In this document: positions 8,981 to 15,753 of the stretch, one piece after another
Position numbering within the stretch: position 1 is the stretch's first letter
Layout of the letters: every line of letters begins with the position of its first letter
Origin: CAYJFX01 sp964370315
Lineage (GTDB): Bacteria; Spirochaetota; Spirochaetia; Treponematales; Treponemataceae
NCBI GenBank assembly: GCA_964370315.1
Contig: CAYJIS010000015.1
Location: 1-31,960 of the forward strand
Length of the DNA: 31,960 nt
Direction of reading: 5' to 3'
Position numbers and translations under genes: made by a program
Notes under the pieces: model-generated
What the model was told of the DNA's origin: nothing
Databases searched by the model: none
Seen by the model: the letters and a program-made list of their open reading frames with translations, nothing else

Positions 8981-9399
8981 AAAACTTTCTTTTCGGTGAA
9001 CACACTCATAAGTGAGCTTAGAACTTCAATGGGCAAGTCTTCTGCCTCGCAGTTTACTAATGTGCAGATTTCTTTCCAGTCATCAAAAGAGAGGGCTTCT
9101 TTTTCGGTGTCATTTGCTTGATGAAAAAAGTCGCCTTCCAAAAGGCATAGCGTTGCTCCGAGCCATGTGATGTTTTTTTCAGTTGGTTCTGCTTTAATGT
9201 TTGTTGACTTTATGATGTATGTCTCAAACCAGTAATCGGCTATGCTTTCGGGAAGAGGGGATAGGTCTTTGTTTAATTGGGCGAAATGTTTGCAAATTGT
9301 TTTGCAAGTACGAGTTGGGTCATAATCTCCCCCATTGTCAAGTCTGTCGTGTTTTTTTATCCTGTCTATGTCGGCATAAAACTTTTCAATTATATCCAT
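8977..9399 (-). CDS. Conserved-looking small protein of unknown function
   Basis: 140 aa, not recognised. The start is placed at the ATG at 9399 (MDIIEKFYADIDRIKKHDRLDNGGDYDPTRTC, split). The in-frame extension to 9543 would be low-complexity Phe/Ile/Asn, would cross the divergent promoter region and would overlap the ptsN start. The protein is acidic and soluble with several Cys and Trp residues and no signal or membrane segment. Its TGA overlaps the ATG of the radical SAM gene by four bases, so the two are probably made together. Inference: an accessory or substrate of the radical SAM protein. There is no Shine-Dalgarno sequence before 9399; a promoter directly upstream suggests a leaderless mRNA. 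Confidence 0.65.
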   Translation of the reverse strand: MDIIEKFYADIDRIKKHDRLDNGGDYDPTRTCKTICKHFAQLNKDLSPLPESIADYWFETYIIKSTNIKAEPTEKNITWLGATLCLLEGDFFHQANDTEKEALSFDDWKEICTLVNCEAEDLPIEVLSSLMSVFTEKKVL

Positions 9400-9405
9400 A
9401 GGTAC

Positions 9406-9434
9406 ACTATACCATATACTTTGGTTTTTGAAAA
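9406..9434 (-). promoter_or_regulatory. Predicted leaderless promoter for the small gene/radical SAM pair
   Basis: TTTTCA (9434-9429), 17-nt spacer, TATAGT (9411-9406), then GTACCT and the ATG at 9399. The -10 box is 6 nt from the start codon. The -35 match is only 4 of 6, so this is the weakest of the set. Confidence 0.4.
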
Positions 9435-9483
9435 TACATAAAAAAATATTTATAAAAAAATTAAAAAAACAGCAATTTAAAGC

Positions 9484-9512
9484 TTGACATTTGACCATTC
9501 TACCTTTAATAT
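9484..9512 (+). promoter_or_regulatory. Predicted leaderless promoter for the EIIA-Ntr gene
   Basis: A consensus TTGACA (9484-9489), 17-nt spacer and TAATAT (9507-9512). The ATG at 9519 follows after 6 nt, so the expected transcription start is the A of the ATG. No ribosome site precedes the gene. Confidence 0.7.
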
Positions 9513-9518
9513 AGAAAT

Positions 9519-9965
9519 ATGAATTTACGAAATGTATTAACACCCGAAACAGTTGAACTCAACTTAAAGGGTACATCAAAAGAAGGCATTATCGATGAAA
9601 TGCTTGAAATCCTTGTTAAGGCTGGCAAAATTACTGATAAAAGTGCTGCCAGAGAATGTGTGCTTGATCGCGAGAGAAAAATGTCAACAGGAATGAAGCA
9701 TGGGATTGCTATTCCTCATGGAAAAACTGACACAGTAAATGAACTTGTTGCTTGTATTGGTATTTCTGATAATCCAGTTGATTTTGATTCACTTGACCAA
9801 GAGCCATGTCGTATTTTTATTATGACATTGTCTCCTGTTAATAAAACAGGCCCTCATCTTCAGTTTTTGGCAGAAATTAGTCTTTTATTTAAAAGTGCTG
9901 AAAAGCGCCAAAAGATTTTAACAACAAGCGATAAGGCTGAAATTATTAAAATTCTCACTGACTAA
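9519..9965 (+). CDS. ptsN: PTS EIIA-Ntr-type phosphocarrier
   Basis: A 148-aa single-domain EIIA of the fructose/nitrogen class. The phosphorylated residue is H67 in MKHGIAIPHGKT, followed by the usual acidic loop, VDFDSLDQEPCRIFIMTLSP. No EIIB or EIIC gene is adjacent. That fits the regulatory EIIA known from treponemes, where HPr, HPr kinase and EIIA persist without sugar permeases. Inference: a regulatory phosphorelay component rather than a transporter part. The length matches stand-alone PtsN (about 150-160 aa). A membrane-anchored unknown follows 15 nt downstream and is likely in the same transcript. The start is the only sensible ATG, at 9519; the adjacent promoter predicts a leaderless mRNA. 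Confidence 0.88.
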   Translation: MNLRNVLTPETVELNLKGTSKEGIIDEMLEILVKAGKITDKSAARECVLDRERKMSTGMKHGIAIPHGKTDTVNELVACIGISDNPVDFDSLDQEPCRIFIMTLSPVNKTGPHLQFLAEISLLFKSAEKRQKILTTSDKAEIIKILTD

Positions 9966-9980
9966 TAATCATGAGAAAAA

Positions 9981-10490
9981 GTGAAAATACTCGAAAAGTC
10001 ACTCCCTTTATGGGCAGTGGCTTTGTTGTGTATAGTCATTGTTTTGTTGAATCGTGCAATAGAGGTAGTGATGTCAAATAGTGTAACTAGTTTTACTAAA
10101 AAAATCATTTTTTGGGATGAAATAGAAAAGGCAGGGGCTGAAGTATATGACGAAGCTTTTTTAGCTTCGCTTCGCTTAGAAATAAAGGGGCTTGGAGATA
10201 GTCAAGTTCTTATTGTTCCAAATCGTTTTTCAGGTAATGGTGCGTTTTGGGGCTGTTCTGATTCTGAGCTTATGAATGAAAAATCCGAAACAGAGCTTTT
10301 TGAAACCTTTACGGCATCTTTTTTGCACTTAGCACGACGGATTAAAGATTGTAAAAATGTGGTTGGCTTTGCGTTTCCTGATTTTGATACAGACTGGGAT
10401 GTTCTAAAGCATTATCAAAGCGAGCATAAGGAAAACTTTGCAGCTGCATTTCAAAAAAAACACAGCCACTATCTTTTTATTGAAAAATAA
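9981..10490 (+). CDS. Membrane-anchored protein of unknown function
   Basis: 169 aa from GTG at 9981, not recognised. Residues about 8-30 (LPLWAVALLCIVIVLLNRAIEVV, split by the family-unknown tail) form one transmembrane helix with a short Lys/Glu N-terminus, and the remaining 140 residues are soluble, probably outside the membrane. No strong ribosome site precedes the GTG. An in-frame ATG at 10071 has AGAGG 5 nt upstream and would give a 139-aa soluble protein starting MSNSVTSF. The hydrophobic stretch looks like genuine coding sequence, so the longer form is preferred. It follows ptsN by 15 nt. It converges on serA, and both genes end in Glu-Lys-stop, making a small palindrome across the junction. 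Confidence 0.6.
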   Translation: MKILEKSLPLWAVALLCIVIVLLNRAIEVVMSNSVTSFTKKIIFWDEIEKAGAEVYDEAFLASLRLEIKGLGDSQVLIVPNRFSGNGAFWGCSDSELMNEKSETELFETFTASFLHLARRIKDCKNVVGFAFPDFDTDWDVLKHYQSEHKENFAAAFQKKHSHYLFIEK

Positions 10491-10502
10491 TACTTATTTT
10501 TC
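10482..10502. terminator. AT-only inverted repeat between convergent genes (weak candidate terminator)
   Basis: GAAAAATAA (10482-10490), TAC loop, TTATTTTTC (10494-10502): a perfect 9-bp repeat containing the stop codons of both convergent genes. With one G-C pair it is weak. The symmetry follows from both proteins ending in Glu-Lys-stop with the same codons. Confidence 0.3.
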
Positions 10503-11681
10503 GTTTTCCATTATACTGCGCACATTAATAATCCCTTCAATTGCTCGAAGAGTATCAAGGGTGTCTTCTTCAACAATACCTTCAATATCAATCAAGTTAT
10601 ATGCTATATCATCTCTGTTGTGATTTATCATCGAAGAAATATTTTGTTTCGCTTCTGCTAGAACTGTTGTAATTTGCCCAACCATGTTTGGAATGTTTTT
10701 GTTAGAAATTGCAAGTCGAGTTCCATTTTGAGGTATGGGATTGTCCATTTTGCATTTAGGGAAGTTTACTGAGTTTATTATTGTTCCTTTTTCTAAAAAT
10801 TCTCTCAGTTGGTTTACGGCCATTACAGCGCAGTTGTCTTCAGCTTCAGGAGTTGAAGCTCCAAGGTGTGGAAGGCAGATGACATTTGGACATTGTAATA
10901 AATCTTCATCAGTGAAGTCACTTACAAAGCATGCGATTTTACCATTTTTAAGTGCAGTAATTATATCATCGTTTACAACAAGTCCGCCACGAGAAAAGTT
11001 TAGAACCCTTACACCTTTTTTCATTGAAGAAATTCTATCTTCGTTTATAAGTGCTTTGGTATCTTTGTTTTGAGGTAAATGTAGTGTGATGTAATCTGCT
11101 TTAGAAAGTAGTGCATCTAAGCTTTCAGCTTTTTTAATTGCTCTGCTTAAAGCCCATGCATTATCAATCGAGATGTACGGGTCAAAGCCTATTACTTTCA
11201 TGCCGAGCTCGCTAGCTGTATTTGCAACCATTGCTCCTATAGCTCCAAGCCCTATAACACCGAGTGTTTTTCCTTTGATTTCTGGCCCTACGAATTGAGA
11301 CTTTCCTTTTTCAGCTAAATCAGGTATGTCTGAGCCGTTTGGTAGCAATGTTTTAGCCCATTCGTGTGCTTGAATGATTGGCCTGCTAGAAAAAAACAAG
11401 GCGGCCATTACAAGTTCTTTTACGGCATTTGCGTTAGCGCCAGGGGTGTTAAATACAACAATTCCTTTTTCACTCATTGCCTCTATAGGTATGTTGTTTG
11501 TTCCGGCCCCAGCTCTTGCCACTGCTTTTAATGTTTTGGGAATATCTAATGAGTGCATATCAAATGAGCGAAGCAGTATTGCATCTGCATTGAGTATTTC
11601 TGATGCTACCTCATAGTTTTCTCTTTCAAACTCGTCTAAGCCTTTTGCTGATATTTTGTTTAATGTTTGTATTTTGTACAT
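10494..11681 (-). CDS. serA: D-3-phosphoglycerate dehydrogenase with ACT domain
   Basis: 395 aa. It oxidises 3-phosphoglycerate to 3-phosphohydroxypyruvate with NAD, the first step of serine synthesis. The Rossmann motif GLGAIG is at 144-149. Active-site residues are R231 in NFSRGG, E259 in DFTDEDLL and H282 in LPHLGAST. Residues about 320-395 form a C-terminal ACT domain (LAISNKNIPNMVGQITTVLAE..), which in this family can sense serine. The inserted domain of long SerA types is absent, so it is of the shorter ACT class. AGGAG lies 7 nt before the ATG. The gene is third in rex-serC-serA (19 nt after serC), so the NADH-generating step sits under a promoter with a Rex operator. No serB is present in the window. 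Confidence 0.95.
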   Translation of the reverse strand: MYKIQTLNKISAKGLDEFERENYEVASEILNADAILLRSFDMHSLDIPKTLKAVARAGAGTNNIPIEAMSEKGIVVFNTPGANANAVKELVMAALFFSSRPIIQAHEWAKTLLPNGSDIPDLAEKGKSQFVGPEIKGKTLGVIGLGAIGAMVANTASELGMKVIGFDPYISIDNAWALSRAIKKAESLDALLSKADYITLHLPQNKDTKALINEDRISSMKKGVRVLNFSRGGLVVNDDIITALKNGKIACFVSDFTDEDLLQCPNVICLPHLGASTPEAEDNCAVMAVNQLREFLEKGTIINSVNFPKCKMDNPIPQNGTRLAISNKNIPNMVGQITTVLAEAKQNISSMINHNRDDIAYNLIDIEGIVEEDTLDTLRAIEGIINVRSIMENEK

Positions 11682-11700
11682 GTACTTTCTCCTGTAATAA

Positions 11701-12813
11701 TTAAGCTAAATTTTCTTTTGCGAAATCTTCCATAAATTTGATTAAAGCATCAATGCCCTCTATGCCCATTGCATTGTATATTGATGCTCTCATTCCGCCA
11801 ACTAGACGGTGGCCAGCAAGGTTCATAAGTCCTTTTTTTTCAGCTTCGCTTACAAATAGCTTGTTTAAGATTTTTGATTTTTCCTCATCTGTTTCTTTGG
11901 TTAAAAAAGGTATGTTCATTAACGATCTGCTGTTTTTTTCCACAGGAGCAAAGTAGAAAGGGCTGTTATCTAAGTAGTCGTAAAACTTTTGAGCCTTTTC
12001 TGTGTTTTTCTTTTTCATTCCTTCTGCTCCACCATTATTTTCAATCCATGTGAGAACCTTTCCCATTACATAGATGCTCCAGCAAGGCGGCGTATTGTAC
12101 ATTGATTCAGATTCAACGTGTGTTTTGTAGCTAAGCATTGTAGGTGTAAAGTCAAATGGTGAATCTGTAATTAAGTCATCTCTAATGATAACGAGCGTTA
12201 CTCCTGCTGGGGCTAGGTTTTTCTGTGCTCCAGCATAAATAAGAGCGAATTGTGCAACGTCGAGAGGTTCTGATAAAATGCAGCTTGATGCATCTGCTAT
12301 TAGAGGGATGTTTGTTCCATCATTTCTTTTTCCCATTTTTGGAATCGAATGAAAAAGAGTGCCCATTATTGTGTTGTTAAGAGTGATGTGTGCGTAGTCG
12401 TAATCCCCCTCAATTGTATCGACCTCTGGAATAGATAAAAAACCTTTGTCTTCGCCTGTTGCTATTACATCCACACTAAGGTATTTTTTTGCTTCACTTA
12501 TTGCTTTTTTTGCCCAAACACCTGTGTTGATGTACGCTGCTTTACCAATTGATTTTAAATTTAAAGGAATCATAGCAAATTGGGTGCTTGCTCCCCCTTG
12601 TAAAAATAGGACCTTGTAATTTTGTGGGATAGACATTAGATTTCGCAGTTTCGCCTCTGTTTCTGCAATGATTGCCTCAAATGGTTTTGAGCGATGGCTC
12701 ATTTCCATAACACTTTGGCCTGATCCGCCGTGGTCCAGTAATTCTTGCTGGATGTCTTTTAAAACCTCTTCTGGTAAGCAAGATGGACCTGCTGAAAAAT
12801 TGTGTACTCTCAT
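11701..12813 (-). CDS. serC: Phosphoserine aminotransferase
   Basis: 370 aa, class V aminotransferase converting 3-phosphohydroxypyruvate and glutamate to phosphoserine and 2-oxoglutarate. The N-terminus (NFSAGPSCLPEEVL) and GGSGQSVMEMSHRSK are diagnostic of SerC. The PLP lysine is K198 in YAGAQKNLAPAG, preceded by the cofactor-binding aspartate in IADASSCIL. The C-terminal GHRLVGGMRASIYNAM is the family's phosphate and substrate-binding end. The ribosome site AGAGAGG lies 5 nt before the ATG. The gene starts 13 nt after rex and is followed by serA, giving two consecutive serine-pathway steps in one operon. Confidence 0.96.
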   Translation of the reverse strand: MRVHNFSAGPSCLPEEVLKDIQQELLDHGGSGQSVMEMSHRSKPFEAIIAETEAKLRNLMSIPQNYKVLFLQGGASTQFAMIPLNLKSIGKAAYINTGVWAKKAISEAKKYLSVDVIATGEDKGFLSIPEVDTIEGDYDYAHITLNNTIMGTLFHSIPKMGKRNDGTNIPLIADASSCILSEPLDVAQFALIYAGAQKNLAPAGVTLVIIRDDLITDSPFDFTPTMLSYKTHVESESMYNTPPCWSIYVMGKVLTWIENNGGAEGMKKKNTEKAQKFYDYLDNSPFYFAPVEKNSRSLMNIPFLTKETDEEKSKILNKLFVSEAEKKGLMNLAGHRLVGGMRASIYNAMGIEGIDALIKFMEDFAKENLA

Positions 12814-12826
12814 AATAACCTCTCTT

Positions 12827-13444
12827 TTAAAAATACGCTAGGTTTTGCAATGCTGCAATAACCGATACGTTTTGTACTTTTGTAATCTCCCCGGCTGGAA
12901 GAATGGCATTTGTATAGTTAACAATGCCTTTTATGCCGCATTCAAAAAGTCTTTTTGCGATTTGCGGTGCGTCATTATCATGAACATCAAGTATTGCATA
13001 TTCGATGTTCATAGATTGTAGCCTTGTTTCTAGCTCTTTTGTTACAAAGAGTTTAAAAGGTGCATTGAGGGTTTCAACCCTGTTTACGCTTTCATCAAAT
13101 CCAGCAATGATTGTAAACTCTGAAAGATCAAATTCTCGTGATTGTATTAGTGCTTGAGCTATTTTTCCAAGTCCTACTATGCAGCAGCTTTTCTTTACGG
13201 ATAAATTTTCAGAGTTATTTTGTAGTGTAAAAAGAATTGCGTTTAATAATTCTTGTCGGTTGTATCCGTTTGAGGCGCTTTTTACTGGATGTTTTTTTAA
13301 AACGTAAGAAATGTCCTTTCGAACTGTGGTGTCTTTCCATCCACATACATCTTCAATGTGTACAGAGGTTATATGAGTTTCTTTAATTTGTGATAGTAGT
13401 CTTGCTAATTGAATAAGTCTCATTTTGGTTGGATCTGGTATCAA
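12827..13444 (-). CDS. rex: Redox-sensing transcriptional repressor Rex
   Basis: 205 aa, usual Rex length. The N-terminal winged helix (RLIQLARLLSQI..EDVCGWKDTTVRKDISYVLK) is followed by GYNRQELLNAI, a Rex-typical linker, and an NAD(H)-binding domain with IVGLGKIAQAL at about 89-99 (the third Gly of GxGxxG is Ala). Rex proteins repress when NADH is low relative to NAD and leave DNA when NADH binds. The start is TTG at 13444 with AGGAG 6 nt upstream; the ATG at 13423 has no site. A near-consensus Rex operator lies just upstream, so autoregulation is likely. As first gene of rex-serC-serA, it also puts serine synthesis under redox control, which is not the usual Rex regulon. Confidence 0.87.
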   Translation of the reverse strand: MIPDPTKMRLIQLARLLSQIKETHITSVHIEDVCGWKDTTVRKDISYVLKKHPVKSASNGYNRQELLNAILFTLQNNSENLSVKKSCCIVGLGKIAQALIQSREFDLSEFTIIAGFDESVNRVETLNAPFKLFVTKELETRLQSMNIEYAILDVHDNDAPQIAKRLFECGIKGIVNYTNAILPAGEITKVQNVSVIAALQNLAYF

Positions 13445-13460
13445 ATAACACTCCTCTGAT

Positions 13461-13476
13461 TGTGAAATATATCACA
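13461..13476. promoter_or_regulatory. Rex operator in front of rex
   Basis: TGTGA-AATATA-TCACA (13461-13476), with T at 13460, matches the known Rex consensus TTGTGAA(N4)TTCACAA in half-sites and spacing. It lies between the rex -10 box and its ribosome site, about 10 nt after the expected transcript start, a position suited to autorepression. Confidence 0.8.
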
Positions 13477-13486
13477 CTGTTATGTA

Positions 13487-13515
13487 ATCTTAATAGCTAA
13501 ATTAACTATTGTCAA
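13487..13515 (-). promoter_or_regulatory. Promoter of rex-serC-serA
   Basis: TTGACA (13515-13510), 17-nt spacer, TAAGAT (13492-13487). Transcription should start near 13480, giving a leader of roughly 36 nt that contains the Rex operator and AGGAG. Confidence 0.7.
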
Positions 13516-13563
13516 GAAAAAAGCTATTAATTTTAAGAAAAAATAGCAAAAAAAAGCATTTAA

Positions 13564-13579
13564 TGTGAAAAAAATCACG
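13564..13579. promoter_or_regulatory. Second Rex-like site upstream of the catabolic operon
   Basis: TGTGA-AAAAAA-TCACG (13564-13579): the same 5-6-5 geometry as the rex-proximal operator with one mismatch in the outer base. It ends 32 nt before the -35 box of the plus-strand operon and about 49 nt behind the rex -35 box. Confidence 0.5.
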
Positions 13580-13611
13580 AAAAAAAAGAATACAAAAATA
13601 AAAAATTTTTC

Positions 13612-13640
13612 TTGACAAATGCAAATTCCTGGTGTATGCT
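13612..13640 (+). promoter_or_regulatory. Strong sigma70 promoter of the catabolic operon
   Basis: Consensus TTGACA (13612-13617), 17-nt spacer, TATGCT (13635-13640). The expected start is near 13647, immediately before a perfect hairpin. The leader of about 53 nt ends with AAAGGAGG before the GTG at 13700. Confidence 0.75.
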
Positions 13641-13647
13641 TATCAAA

Positions 13648-13677
13648 GAGCAAATGCTTAAAAATAAGCATTTGCTC
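13648..13677 (+). promoter_or_regulatory. Perfect 13-bp inverted repeat at the operon's 5' end (operator or 5' stem-loop)
   Basis: GAGCAAATGCTTA (13648-13660), loop AAAA, TAAGCATTTGCTC (13665-13677). The half-site ATGCTTA also occurs at 13636-13642, overlapping the -10 box. No U-run follows, so it is not a terminator. It could be the binding site of the SorC-family regulator encoded downstream, or a stabilising 5' hairpin in the mRNA. Confidence 0.65.
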
Positions 13678-13699
13678 AATATAAATAAAGGAGGTTTTT

Positions 13700-14638
13700 G
13701 TGAATGTCTTAATTACATCAGAATATAGTCAAAGTAGTATATCTGAGTTAGAAAAAATGCAGTGTGTAGTGACATATGATCCATGGACATTACGAGGAAC
13801 AGGCTATAGTGCTGAGGAAATTGAGAGCTTATTAAAAGAAAAAAAATATGAGGGTTTTGTTACGGAACTTGATGATGTTACGGCAGATGTGATAAAAGCC
13901 AATCCTCAATTAAAGTTTATTGGTGTTTGCAGAGCAAATCCTGTAAATGTTGATGTTCAAGTAGCAAAAGACTTAAATATTCCGATTTTTTGCACCCCAG
14001 GAAGAAATGCTGAAGCGGTGGTGGAAATGCTTGTTGGAATGGTATTGGCGTATTATAGACATATACCAGAAGCTGTTCTATATGCAAAAAATGGCCAGTG
14101 GAATGAGCCAGCACCGGCATCCTATAATTTATTTAGAGGAAATGAAATTATGGGTAAAAAAATTGGGTTTGTTGGTTTTGGTGGTATAGGTAAAAGAGCG
14201 GCAGAAGTTTTTGACGTGTTTGGTGCTGAAGTACAGTTTTATGATCCGTATGTTAAAGAAAGTACTTATAAAAGTGTTTCTTTGCAAGACTTATTTTCAA
14301 CATCAGATATTGTGTCCGTTCATCTTCCTGTTATTGATGAGACTAGGGGTTTAATTTCTGGAGAGCTTCTTCGTCTAATGAAAGAAGATGCTATTTTTGT
14401 AAATACAGCACGTTCTGCAGTTGTTGATTGTAAGGAATTGTATGTTGTGCTTAGCGAAAAAGGAATTAAAGGTGCACTTCTTGATGTGTTTGAGACAGAG
14501 CCCCCAACCGACTTTGATAAAAAGTTAATAGCTCTTGATAATGTTGTAGCGTTGCCACATATTTGTGGAGCTACTTACGAAGTTGTTGATCACCAATCAG
14601 TGATGATTAATAAAGAGATAAAAAAAATTATTTGTTAA
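13700..14638 (+). CDS. D-isomer-specific 2-hydroxyacid dehydrogenase
   Basis: 312 aa, NAD(P)-dependent oxidoreductase of the SerA/GyaR superfamily. The nucleotide-binding GFGGIG is at 159-164, and the catalytic set is R238 (NTARSA), E267 (DVFETEPP) and H287 (LPHICGAT). The single-domain length without an ACT tail separates it from the serA product nearby. The start is GTG at 13700 with AAAGGAGG 5 nt upstream. As first gene of the operon it is made together with an ABC importer, aldolase and kinase. It may oxidise a hydroxy acid or sugar acid formed in the pathway, or reduce the 2-oxo product to regenerate NAD. The substrate cannot be read from the sequence. Confidence 0.85.
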   Translation: MNVLITSEYSQSSISELEKMQCVVTYDPWTLRGTGYSAEEIESLLKEKKYEGFVTELDDVTADVIKANPQLKFIGVCRANPVNVDVQVAKDLNIPIFCTPGRNAEAVVEMLVGMVLAYYRHIPEAVLYAKNGQWNEPAPASYNLFRGNEIMGKKIGFVGFGGIGKRAAEVFDVFGAEVQFYDPYVKESTYKSVSLQDLFSTSDIVSVHLPVIDETRGLISGELLRLMKEDAIFVNTARSAVVDCKELYVVLSEKGIKGALLDVFETEPPTDFDKKLIALDNVVALPHICGATYEVVDHQSVMINKEIKKIIC

Positions 14639-14654
14639 ACGAAAGGAGATTTTA

Positions 14655-15707
14655 ATGAAAAAATTACTTGTTTTAGGTGTAGTATTAGCTGCGTTGTTTA
14701 GCGTTAGCTCTTGTACAGTAGGAGGAGGCTCAGCTCAAGAAGAAGCTGCTCCATCAACAACAGCTGCTTCAAATGTAGACAGCAGCGGTTTAGTCGGTGT
14801 TATTGATGGTGCTCCAGTGCCATCATTAAAAGGGAAAAAAATCGGTGTTGCAGTTATTGGAACAACAAATAACTTTGATAGAACTGCTTATCAAGCTATG
14901 CAAGATAGAATTAAGCTCCTTGGTGGTGAAGTAGTAGCAACAGATGGTGAGCGAGATGATCAAAAACATATCGCCCATCTTGAAAATATGATTATTGATA
15001 GACCAGATGCAATTGTAAAAATGCTCGGGGATGCTAATGTATATGCACCAATTTTACAAGAAATTAGTGATGCAGGCATACCGTTATTCACCGTTGATCA
15101 CCCAAGTGTATATAGTATTTGTAATGCAACTTCAGACAATTATACAATTGGTTCAAGTTTAGCCCGTCAAATTTTTGAAGATATGGGTGGAGAAGGAACA
15201 GTTGCCGTATTTAATGGTTTTTATGGAGTTCGCGCACCTGCTATTCGTTATGATATGTTACGATATGTTGGTCAAGATTACCCAAAGGTAGAATTTTTGG
15301 ATCCAGACTTACAAGATATAACACCAGGTACAGTTGAAGATGCTTATAGAAAAACACAAGATCTATTAACACGCTTCCCAGACGGTAGCGGGTTAAAAGC
15401 GATAACTGCTGCATGGGATATTCCTGGTATTGGCTCTGCTCAAGCTATCGATGCTTCAGGAAGAAAGGATATTAAAGTTTATGGTATTGATGGGGACCCA
15501 ACAGCAATTGAAATGGTTAAAGACCCTGATTCATCATACTATGCTATTATGTGTCAAAACCCTAAGCTTATTGGAGAATCTATTGTAGACCAAATTGCTA
15601 GAAACTTAGCAGGACAAGACGTTCCTTCTTCTGTATACGTTGAGCCAGTTTTAGTTACTAAAACAAACTACGAAACAGCATTAGTAGAACTATACGGAGA
15701 ACAATAA
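14655..15707 (+). CDS. Sugar ABC transporter substrate-binding lipoprotein (RbsB-type)
   Basis: 350 aa. The N-terminus MKKLLVLGVVLAALFSVSSC ends in lipobox VSSC, so Cys20 is probably lipidated and the protein tethered to the inner membrane in the periplasm. A Ser/Ala/Glu-rich linker follows, then the two-lobed type I sugar-binding fold: KKIGVAVIGTTNNFDRTAYQAM, AGIPLFTVDH and KVYGIDGDPTAIEMVK. This is the CUT2 (ribose, xylose, AI-2 type) class. It lacks features I would call specific for LsrB or RbsB, so the ligand is unknown. A ribosome site, AAAGGAG, lies just upstream. It sits 16 nt after the dehydrogenase and is followed by a stem-loop before the ATPase gene, as is common where the binding protein is made in excess. 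Confidence 0.9.
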   Translation: MKKLLVLGVVLAALFSVSSCTVGGGSAQEEAAPSTTAASNVDSSGLVGVIDGAPVPSLKGKKIGVAVIGTTNNFDRTAYQAMQDRIKLLGGEVVATDGERDDQKHIAHLENMIIDRPDAIVKMLGDANVYAPILQEISDAGIPLFTVDHPSVYSICNATSDNYTIGSSLARQIFEDMGGEGTVAVFNGFYGVRAPAIRYDMLRYVGQDYPKVEFLDPDLQDITPGTVEDAYRKTQDLLTRFPDGSGLKAITAAWDIPGIGSAQAIDASGRKDIKVYGIDGDPTAIEMVKDPDSSYYAIMCQNPKLIGESIVDQIARNLAGQDVPSSVYVEPVLVTKTNYETALVELYGEQ

Positions 15708-15711
15708 TTAC

Positions 15712-15739
15712 TTTTGAAGTGCCTTTTGGCACTTCAAAA
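15712..15739 (+). repeat. 12-bp stem-loop after the binding-protein gene
   Basis: TTTTGAAGTGCC (15712-15723), loop TTTT, GGCACTTCAAAA (15728-15739). It is followed by A-rich sequence rather than U, so it is unlikely to terminate on this strand. Such hairpins often protect the upstream mRNA end, raising binding-protein output relative to the membrane parts. Confidence 0.6.
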
Positions 15740-15753
15740 AAAGTGGGTATTAG

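Noticed and set aside
9400..9543. N-terminal extension of the small gene to 9543.
   Set aside because: It is Phe/Ile/Asn-rich, covers both divergent promoters and overlaps the ptsN start.
13490..13530. Inverted repeat TTAATAGCT / AGCTATTAA around the rex promoter.
   Set aside because: AT-rich arms with a 23-nt gap; it could arise by chance in this composition and has no further support.
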